From Flavobacteriales bacterium (GTDB lineage: Bacteria; Bacteroidota; Bacteroidia; Flavobacteriales_D; Sanyastnellaceae), in NCBI GenBank assembly GCA_947456965.1, contig CANGTU010000001.1, positions 123,889 to 187,888 of the forward strand: DNA of 64,000 nucleotides, given 5' to 3'. Below, piece by piece: positions 57,537-64,000 of the stretch (positions are counted from its first letter, which is position 1; each line of letters opens with the position of its first letter). The notes below the pieces were generated by a model. The model ran no database searches and had not been told where the DNA came from. It saw only the letters and a program-made list of their open reading frames with translations. A program made the position numbers and the translations under genes.

Positions 57537-60209
57537 ATGTTACCAACCGGATCTTTTTTCCGGAAGCTGTTTCCGGCGCTTATCGTGTCCTGCCTGATCC
57601 TGGTATGCGAGGATGTTCTTGCCCAGTGCACCAATAACAATGTCTTTTGGCTGAATCTCACGCCGGGTGGACCCGGACTTACCGCAACCAGCGCATGCAC
57701 CTACGCCGGGGAGTACAATACAGTAAATGTCCAGAATGGTCAGACTTATATTTTCTCCACCTGCGGCGGTGCTACCTATGACACCCAGTTGACGCTGTAC
57801 AGCAATGCCGGCGTGTTTCTGGCTTTCAACGATGATTTCTGCGGGCTGCAAAGTCAGATTACCTGGACCGCCACGTTCACAGGGGTGGTGCGGATCCTGC
57901 TCGACCAGTTTTTCTGCGCCAGCAACAGCATTTGCGCTACGATGAACGTAACGTGGTTTGCGCCTGTGCCCAACAACCTCTGCTCCGGAGCTATTCCTGT
58001 AGCGTGTGGACAAACGATTATCGGGTCAACAACGAGTCAGACAGCCGAGGTGGTTCCCGCCTGCGGCGCAGGACAAGGATCACCCAGCCTCTGGTATAGG
58101 TTCACAGGAACGGGCCAGACCGTCATCGCCAGTCTCTGTGGAAGTGCCTATGATACCTACATCACCGTTTATTCGGGAACATGCGCCGCGCTCTCATGCG
58201 TCGTGTTCAACGACGATTTCTGTGGACTACAATCGCAAGCGAGTTTTGCTACTATTCCGGGGGTCAATTATTTCATCATGGTCAGCGGATACAACAGCTT
58301 TAGTGGATCCTTTACGCTCAATATTTCGTGCTTCATTCCGCAACCTAATGATCCTTGTTCGGGCGCCCTTCCGATTTCCTGCGGTTCTACCCTGAGCGGC
58401 AATTCGCTGGGTGCCTTACTTGATGCGGTTCCGCTGTGCGGCGGCGGCACAGATGCCGGACTCTGGTATTCCGTAACGGGCACCAACCAGACCTACACGG
58501 CCAGCCTATGCGGCAGCGCTTACAATACATTCATATCGATCTACAGCGGAAGCTGCAGCAGTCTGACTTGCTCTTCATTCAACGATAATTTTTGCGGCAC
58601 GCAATCGCAGGTAACGTGGTTCGCTGCGCAAGGTGTCAACTACTTCATCCATGTACACACCGGTGCTGCAGCAGGGGGAGCTTTTACGCTGAATCTGAGT
58701 TGTGCGAATATTGTCCCAGGGTCCGCACCCCCGGGTTGTCCGGACATCGAACTGGGCCCGGATATCATCATACCCACCTGTGCAGTGCCTTGTCAGACCC
58801 TGACGTTGGGCTCTTCCGTGTTTCAAACAGGACTCACCACTGCGTATACCGTGACATCCATTCCACCGGCACCGCCATTCCCCTACAATTCGGGAACCGG
58901 TTTCTCCATCGGAATTGATGACGTCTGGACCGGCGCGATTGACCTGCCCTTCAGCTTCTGTTTTTTCGGTAATGTTTACAGCCGGTGCCTGGTGGGTTCC
59001 AATGGAGTAGTCTCGTTCAATATTACCGATCCGGTACCCACCCTTGTCAATGACGGGCCTGCTGGTTTTTGCCCCTGGACCTTCACCACCAGTGCTCCCA
59101 GCAACCTGTTGCCGGTCAATGCCATCTTCGGAGTTTACCACGATATAGACCCGGAGGTCTGCGGTGATGCGCGCTACACCATTTTTGGCACATCACCGTG
59201 CAGGGCTATGGTGATCAGCTTCGATGATGTCTGCCATTATGCCTCATGTGGCGGCTGCACGCCCTGTACCACGATGCGGTCCACGCATATGATCGTGATG
59301 TATGAGACGACCAATGTCATCGAGGTCTATGTCGAAAACAAACCATCCTGTACACCCTGGAATTCCGGTAACGCATTGCTGGGAATTCAGAACAGCGCGG
59401 GTACGGTTGCATTCGTTCCACCGGGAAGAAATACGGGCCCCTGGACAGCAAACAATGAGGCCTGGCGATTCACGCCCAGCGGTGGCAGCAATGTGACCGT
59501 AAACTGGTTTCAGGGGGGGACACCCATCGGCACCGGAACAGCGGTTAATGTGTGTGTCAACCAGCCCACAACATCCTTTGAGGCGCAAGCCATTTATACA
59601 AACTGCAACGGTACGCAGGTAACGGTGACCGACAATGTGGTAGTGGCCTGCAGCATGATGGCCGTGCCTGTCGAATGGCTGGGGTTTGAGGCAGAAAATG
59701 CCGGTGAAACCGTGCTCTGCACGTGGCAAACCGCCACGGAGCTGAACAGCGACTTTTTCACCGTGGAGCGTTCCACTGACTTGTCGGATTGGACGGATCT
59801 GGGATCGGTTCCCGGCGCAGGCACGACTTTGGTACCTCAGTCCTACCAATATACAGATCTATATCCGTTGGTGGGTGTGTCCTATTACCGGACCCGACAA
59901 ACGGACACCGATGGCAGTGTGGGATATTCCGAGGTACGCGCAGTGAGCAGGGGATGGGATGCCGAGGCCATGGTGTTCCCCAATCCGTCGGTGGGCGCGT
60001 TCGGTCTATCAGTCGGATGGACCAGCCACGAACCCTTGGTATGGGATGCCGTGGGACGCGAGATTCAGGTGTTTCGGATTGGAGATGGCTCTTACTCGCT
60101 GGGGAATGCTGCCCCCGGCACTTACTTCATCCGGCTGATGGACCGTCGGGGACACCTGACTTCTCCTGTACGGCTGGTAGTGGTTGATTCTGCAGCCGGA
60201 GGAGAGTAG
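57537..60209 (+). CDS. Large T9SS-secreted adhesin-like protein with cysteine-rich repeats
   Basis: An 890-aa protein from ATG at 57537, with a signal peptide ending VCEDVLAQ. Three consecutive pre-peptidase-C-like domains (about residues 30-140, 145-265 and 268-385) share SLCGSAYDTYITVYSG and FNDDFCGLQSQ. The next region (about 390-650) contains FCFFGNVYSRCLVGSNGVVS and NAIFGVYHDIDP, usual in large Bacteroidota adhesins. A fibronectin-like segment follows (VEWLGFEAENAGETVLCTW, FFTVERSTDLSDWTDLG), and then the type A sorting domain: VFPNPSVGAFGLSV, WDAVGREIQVF and APGTYFIRLMDRRG. It is a surface or secreted protein exported by T9SS. A TTG at 57528 is an alternative start. A TATATTCG near-match promoter lies at 57503-57510. 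Confidence 0.93.
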   Translation: MLPTGSFFRKLFPALIVSCLILVCEDVLAQCTNNNVFWLNLTPGGPGLTATSACTYAGEYNTVNVQNGQTYIFSTCGGATYDTQLTLYSNAGVFLAFNDDFCGLQSQITWTATFTGVVRILLDQFFCASNSICATMNVTWFAPVPNNLCSGAIPVACGQTIIGSTTSQTAEVVPACGAGQGSPSLWYRFTGTGQTVIASLCGSAYDTYITVYSGTCAALSCVVFNDDFCGLQSQASFATIPGVNYFIMVSGYNSFSGSFTLNISCFIPQPNDPCSGALPISCGSTLSGNSLGALLDAVPLCGGGTDAGLWYSVTGTNQTYTASLCGSAYNTFISIYSGSCSSLTCSSFNDNFCGTQSQVTWFAAQGVNYFIHVHTGAAAGGAFTLNLSCANIVPGSAPPGCPDIELGPDIIIPTCAVPCQTLTLGSSVFQTGLTTAYTVTSIPPAPPFPYNSGTGFSIGIDDVWTGAIDLPFSFCFFGNVYSRCLVGSNGVVSFNITDPVPTLVNDGPAGFCPWTFTTSAPSNLLPVNAIFGVYHDIDPEVCGDARYTIFGTSPCRAMVISFDDVCHYASCGGCTPCTTMRSTHMIVMYETTNVIEVYVENKPSCTPWNSGNALLGIQNSAGTVAFVPPGRNTGPWTANNEAWRFTPSGGSNVTVNWFQGGTPIGTGTAVNVCVNQPTTSFEAQAIYTNCNGTQVTVTDNVVVACSMMAVPVEWLGFEAENAGETVLCTWQTATELNSDFFTVERSTDLSDWTDLGSVPGAGTTLVPQSYQYTDLYPLVGVSYYRTRQTDTDGSVGYSEVRAVSRGWDAEAMVFPNPSVGAFGLSVGWTSHEPLVWDAVGREIQVFRIGDGSYSLGNAAPGTYFIRLMDRRGHLTSPVRLVVVDSAAGGE

Positions 60210-60250
60210 CCTGTACTTCGTGATGATCCCGGTTCAGGGGGCATTCAGGC

Positions 60251-61864
60251 TTATTTACCCGCCTTCTCCTGCGCGAGCTTCACGGCCTCGTATAGATTAA
60301 TAACTCGACCAGTGCGGCTGAGAGTACCAAATGCAACCTCCTCTGTGGAGCCCGGAAGGGTTACTTTCTGCTTGCTGAAATCAGTTCCTGATGCAAGGAG
60401 AATCTTGCGAATTTCGGCGGCAGAAAGCTCCGGAAAATAGGCCAGCAATGCACCGGCCACACCAGCCACTACCGGTGAGGCCATGCTCGTGCCACTTTCG
60501 AGTTTGTAAGATGCTTCCGTCATCGTTGAATACACCGCAACCCCGGGAGCGAAAATGTCCACTGATTTCTTTCCGTAGTTTGAAAAGTCAGCGGCCAGTT
60601 GTTGCGCACTTGCCGTACTGGCGCCCACTTCTATCCAGGTCTTGCAGCGACCACCTTTCTCATATCGGGCATTTGGGAAGTTGTCCTTCTTGTCCACATT
60701 CTTGCCTTCATTTCCTGCGGCATGAATGATCAATACTCCCTTGCTTTCAGCATAGCGCACAGCTTCGTCTACTACATCCTTATGCGGTGAATACGATTTG
60801 CCAAAGCTCATGTTGATGATGCGCGCCCCATTGTCGACAGCGTAACGGATGGAGTTGGCAACATCCTTATCCCGTTCGTCACCATCCGGCACACAGCGCA
60901 AAATCATGAGCTGGCAGCTAGGACAAATTCCGTCCATGCCAAAATCATTGCGCTCAGCACCTACAATGCCCGCCACATGCGTGCCGTGTTCCGCCTTGGG
61001 ACCATGCATCCGCGGTGTTCCATAAATCCGTTCACGGGTATCTTCATACCGGTCGCCCACCATTGGACGCGGATTGAAGTCCAGGTTGTAGGAATATTCG
61101 AACTGGCTTTCAATATGCTGGCGGTAGTCCTCGAGCTGGGCCATGAGATCATCCTCAAAGACCGCCCGCATGAAGTCCAGCGAGGCGTTCATCAGATCAT
61201 CTTCGGGCGTAATCAAAGCGAGGTCTTCCAGTGAATACTCATCCTTGCCCAGTTTCGTCTTGATCAGACCATCTGCCAGTGCATGGAACTGGACAATCTG
61301 GTTATACTCCTCTCTCTGCTGTTCTGCTTCAGCCAGGCGGTTTTCGTAGTCAGCTTTCATGCTGATATAGCGGCGGAAATCAGCGCGCTCTGACTTGCTG
61401 ACCTGTTCCTCGGTTTTTCCGTTGAACAGCTTATAAAGCGCAGCGTAGAGCCTTGTAAATTCGAGGTTATCGTGAACGACATCACCACCCGGACCGCTGA
61501 TGAAACTCCACCCATGGATGTCATCCACGTAACCGTTGCGGTCATCATCCACTCCATTACCGGCAATCTCATCGGTATTGACCCAAATGTTGCCGTCCAG
61601 GTCTGGATGGCTTACCTCGGTGCCGCTGTCAATGATGGCCACGACAACCGGCTGAGGGGTGCGTCCCGCGAGCAGTTCGGAATAAGCGCGGGCTGCCGAA
61701 GTTCCTATCATGCCGTCCTGCGCAGCATCGGCGTGCTGCCATTGCTGACTCATATCAGCGCGGGCGGGAGCTTCCTGCGCGATGGCTTGAAACCCAGACA
61801 GACCCATCCAGATGGCGGTCCACAGGATCACGAAACGGGCAACGTGGAAAAGAGAAATATTCAT
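60251..61864 (-). CDS. Secreted subtilisin-family serine protease (S8)
   Basis: A 537-aa protease from ATG at 61864, with signal peptide MNISLFHVARFVILWTAIWM through GFQAIAQ. The catalytic triad is Asp in VVVAIIDSGTEVSHPDL, His in KAEHGTHVAGIVGAERND and Ser in LESGTSMASPVVAGVAGALL. A long charged insert of about 180 residues (SKSERADFRRYISMKADYEN) lies between the Asp and His. The C-terminus stops shortly after the peptidase domain, with no T9SS sorting domain, so it is probably periplasmic. An upstream in-frame start at 62140 overlaps fhs and lacks a signal peptide, so it is rejected. Confidence 0.95.
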   Translation of the reverse strand: MNISLFHVARFVILWTAIWMGLSGFQAIAQEAPARADMSQQWQHADAAQDGMIGTSAARAYSELLAGRTPQPVVVAIIDSGTEVSHPDLDGNIWVNTDEIAGNGVDDDRNGYVDDIHGWSFISGPGGDVVHDNLEFTRLYAALYKLFNGKTEEQVSKSERADFRRYISMKADYENRLAEAEQQREEYNQIVQFHALADGLIKTKLGKDEYSLEDLALITPEDDLMNASLDFMRAVFEDDLMAQLEDYRQHIESQFEYSYNLDFNPRPMVGDRYEDTRERIYGTPRMHGPKAEHGTHVAGIVGAERNDFGMDGICPSCQLMILRCVPDGDERDKDVANSIRYAVDNGARIINMSFGKSYSPHKDVVDEAVRYAESKGVLIIHAAGNEGKNVDKKDNFPNARYEKGGRCKTWIEVGASTASAQQLAADFSNYGKKSVDIFAPGVAVYSTMTEASYKLESGTSMASPVVAGVAGALLAYFPELSAAEIRKILLASGTDFSKQKVTLPGSTEEVAFGTLSRTGRVINLYEAVKLAQEKAGK

Positions 61865-62038
61865 GTTGCTAATTACGGAAGAATCTTTCCGATTATTGCT
61901 ACCACGCAACAAGATGCCCAACCACCTATCCTGAACAGAGCCCAAGGAAACCACATTCGGAACCGCTTTCGGCCTCCGTTTTACCTTACCCTTGCAAGCT
62001 GAATGATTGAATAACCTCCGAAACCAACTTTTCATCTT

Positions 62039-63715
62039 ATGCCATTCCCGAGCGACCTGGAAATTGCCCAGAACTGCAAGATGCGACACATCAATGACAT
62101 GGCCGCACGACTCGAAGTGGACGCTGACCTTTTGGAACATTACGGTAAGTACAAAGCCAAGCTTCCTCTTTCACTGATCAATCCCGAACGCATCAGCAAG
62201 GCGCGGCTCGTCCTTGTTTCCGCCATCACACCGACTCCCGCAGGAGAGGGCAAGACCACCACGTCCATCGGACTCACGGAAGGACTGAACAAGATCGGAA
62301 AGAAAGCGGCAGTTGTGCTGCGCGAGCCCTCACTCGGACCGGTATTTGGCATCAAAGGAGGTGCAGCCGGTGGCGGATATGCGCAAGTGGTACCGATGGA
62401 AGATATCAACCTCCACTTCACAGGCGACTTCAGTGCCATAGAAAAGGCCAACAACCTGCTGTCGGCCCTCATCGACAATAACCTCCAGAACAAGGAGAAC
62501 AATCTGGGTCTCGATCCTCGACAGATCTATTGGAAACGGGTAATGGATATGAATGACCGTTCCCTGCGGCACATCACCATTGGGCTCGGTGGAAAGGCCA
62601 ATGGCATTCCCCGGGAAGATGGTTTCAACATCACACCCGCATCCGAGGTGATGGCCATCTTGTGTATGAGCAACGATCTGGAGGATCTGAAAAACAAGCT
62701 CGGTAACATCTTCGTTGGATTTACCTTCGACCGGAAGCCCGTATATGCCCGTGATCTGAAAGCCCAAGGGGCCATGGCGCTCCTGCTCAAAGATGCCATC
62801 AAGCCTAATCTGGTGCAGACGCTGGAGGGTAATCCCGCCATTATCCACGGAGGCCCCTTTGCCAATATTGCACAGGGAACGAATACTATCCTGGCCACCA
62901 AGATGGGACTTTCGCTCAGCGATTATGTGGTTACTGAGGCAGGCTTCGGTGCTGACCTGGGCGCTGAGAAATTCATGGACATCAAGTGTGGCTATGCAGG
63001 CCTGGCTCCACATGCCATGGTACTCGTGGCAACCATCCGAGCCCTCCGCCACCACGGGGGTGCCCGGAAAGAGGAATACAACACACCCGATACGGGGCGC
63101 GTGGAAAGGGGCTTTGCCAACCTCGCGAAACACATCGAGAACTGCCGGAAATTCGGAATGAATCCGGTGGTGGCGATCAATCATTTTCCGACCGATACAC
63201 CTGAGGAGATTGACCTCGTGATCAGCCGGTGTGCCGAAATGGGCGCCCGCGCAATCGTCGCACGTGGCTTTGCCGAAGGTGGCGAGGGTATGAAGGACCT
63301 CGCCAGGGCCGTGGCAGAGGAGGCAGAGCAAGGCAATAACAAGTTCAAGCCACTCTATGACTGGGCTATTCCTGTGAAGGATAAAATCGAAACAATCGCC
63401 CGGGAGATCTATGGCGCCGATGGTGTGAACTACACCAAAGAAGCGGAGGCCGATCTCCGGATGATCGAAAAACTAGGGCTTTCCGGGCTGCCCGTATGCA
63501 TGGCCAAGACACAGAAATCCTTCAGCGATGATGAGAGTAAAATCGGTCGACCCACCGGCTTTCACGTCACTGTGCGCGAGTTTGAGTTTGCCGTAGGAGC
63601 GGGATTTATCATTCCCATCCTCGGTGAAATGATGCGCATGCCTGGACTTCCGGCCACTCCGGCATCAGAAGGTATGGACATCGATGCGAGCGGCGTGGTG
63701 AGCGGGCTATCCTGA
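62039..63715 (+). CDS. fhs: Formate--tetrahydrofolate ligase
   Basis: A 558-aa cytoplasmic enzyme that makes 10-formyl-THF from formate, ATP and THF. Signatures: LVSAITPTPAGEGKTTTSIG (P-loop), LREPSLGPVFGIKGGAAGGG, FSAIEKANNLLSALIDN, EAGFGADLGAEKFMDIKCGY and PVVAINHFPTDTPEEI. The length is normal. It is followed 7 nt later by fdhD on the same strand, linking two formate-related genes. Confidence 0.98.
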   Translation: MPFPSDLEIAQNCKMRHINDMAARLEVDADLLEHYGKYKAKLPLSLINPERISKARLVLVSAITPTPAGEGKTTTSIGLTEGLNKIGKKAAVVLREPSLGPVFGIKGGAAGGGYAQVVPMEDINLHFTGDFSAIEKANNLLSALIDNNLQNKENNLGLDPRQIYWKRVMDMNDRSLRHITIGLGGKANGIPREDGFNITPASEVMAILCMSNDLEDLKNKLGNIFVGFTFDRKPVYARDLKAQGAMALLLKDAIKPNLVQTLEGNPAIIHGGPFANIAQGTNTILATKMGLSLSDYVVTEAGFGADLGAEKFMDIKCGYAGLAPHAMVLVATIRALRHHGGARKEEYNTPDTGRVERGFANLAKHIENCRKFGMNPVVAINHFPTDTPEEIDLVISRCAEMGARAIVARGFAEGGEGMKDLARAVAEEAEQGNNKFKPLYDWAIPVKDKIETIAREIYGADGVNYTKEAEADLRMIEKLGLSGLPVCMAKTQKSFSDDESKIGRPTGFHVTVREFEFAVGAGFIIPILGEMMRMPGLPATPASEGMDIDASGVVSGLS

Positions 63716-63722
63716 TTCCCAC

Positions 63723-64000
63723 ATGGAACCTGTCCGGTCATACCAGGCCCTGCGCATGGAACGGGGCGAGCTCCGGCAAGCCGCCGATGATCTGGTGGCG
63801 GAGGTCCCTCTCTCCATCAGTGTGAACGGCGAGCCACTCACGATCACGATGCAAACACCGGGCAGTGAACGTGACCTCGTGCGCGGATTGCTCTATACGG
63901 AAGGTATCTGGAAAAGCAGAAAGGAAGAGCCCGAATGGACAGCACGCGAGTATGACAGCCAAGGTTATCTCACTGCTGTGGATATCGCGATGGATCACCG
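63723..64000 (+). CDS. fdhD: Formate dehydrogenase accessory sulfurtransferase FdhD (N-terminal part, cut by window end)
   Basis: The open frame starts at ATG 63723 (MEPVRSYQALRMERGEL) and runs off the window after 92 codons. The segment DDLVAEVPLSISVNGEPLTI followed by TPGSERDLVRGLLYTEGIW is the typical FdhD start (usual VAEEVPVAIxxNGxPhTxxMxTPxDLxxLalGfL). FdhD delivers sulfur from IscS/NifS to the molybdopterin of formate dehydrogenase. The catalytic CxxC lies beyond the edge. It is 7 nt after fhs. Confidence 0.85.
   Translation, partial: MEPVRSYQALRMERGELRQAADDLVAEVPLSISVNGEPLTITMQTPGSERDLVRGLLYTEGIWKSRKEEPEWTAREYDSQGYLTAVDIAMDH

Noticed and set aside
60251..62140. Extended N-terminus of the subtilisin-like protease
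   Set aside because: The extra 92 codons overlap fhs and lack a signal peptide. The ATG at 61864 starts a clear one.
62330..63331. A 333-codon open frame on the minus strand
   Set aside because: It is antisense to fhs, which is complete and highly conserved. GC-rich codon bias often opens such shadow frames.

Overview
The window is a dense piece of a Bacteroidota chromosome of moderate GC (roughly 50-55% by eye). Several things point there: secreted proteins that end in type A type IX secretion (T9SS) sorting domains, a T9SS plug protein, an outer-membrane TonB-receptor-like beta-barrel protein, a long Bacteroidota-type NusB, lamin-tail and DUF1573 proteins, almost no Shine-Dalgarno sequences, and many matches to the Bacteroidota -7 promoter element TAnnTTTG. 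No rRNA, phage, transposase, integrase or CRISPR array was found. The order or family cannot be fixed from the sequence alone.

Layout. 1-4664 (minus) is a probable operon: surE, a 103-aa membrane protein, lpxB, a SpoIID/LytB protein and a double-PDZ protein cut by the window edge. 4743-7346 (plus) holds a PaaJ-type thiolase, a PaaY-type thioesterase and trmN6. Then come a START-like protein, tRNA-Met, a lipoprotein and a decayed PKD-repeat pseudogene. 9553-13734 carries typA, an S41 processing protease and a DUF1573 protein. 13890-17710 (minus) carries tRNA-Asp, a DinB-like protein, trxA, an Lgt-like membrane protein and mtaB. 17767-20210 is a coupled pair of a flavin oxidoreductase and a membrane polyferredoxin. 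It converges on an NlpC/P60 hydrolase. 21025-24374 carries a pterin dehydratase, a Leu/Val-type dehydrogenase, nusB and miaA. A NYN protein and a TonB-receptor-like barrel follow on the minus strand, then a DegT aminotransferase/sugar transferase pair.

29809-37072 (minus) holds a triple lamin-tail T9SS cargo and an 1828-aa protein with a PorE-like front (TPR, PD40), a long coiled coil, a 57-bp coding tandem repeat and two SPOR domains. 37333-43555 carries a DUF423 protein, kynA with an aldehyde dehydrogenase, a TerB-like protein and uvrA. 43636-48439 holds a seven-repeat cysteine-patterned carbohydrate-binding-like T9SS cargo, a carboxypeptidase-regulatory-like protein and the T9SS plug protein. 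48507-54865 carries a degenerate ApbE-like lipoprotein, tsaD, a SulP transporter with a beta carbonic anhydrase, an AHSA1-like protein and a DEAD/DEAH helicase. 55010-64000 has a penicillin-acylase-family hydrolase, a large adhesin-like T9SS cargo, a subtilisin-family protease, fhs and the start of fdhD.

Most of the window is core metabolism and RNA/DNA maintenance interleaved with envelope and secretion genes. The items most worth pursuing are the 1828-aa PorE-like/SPOR architecture, the seven-repeat CxxC protein, the oxidoreductase-polyferredoxin pair, and a set of promoter boxes placed only 4-7 nt before start codons, which suggests leaderless mRNAs. No complete new defence or biosynthetic system is evident.
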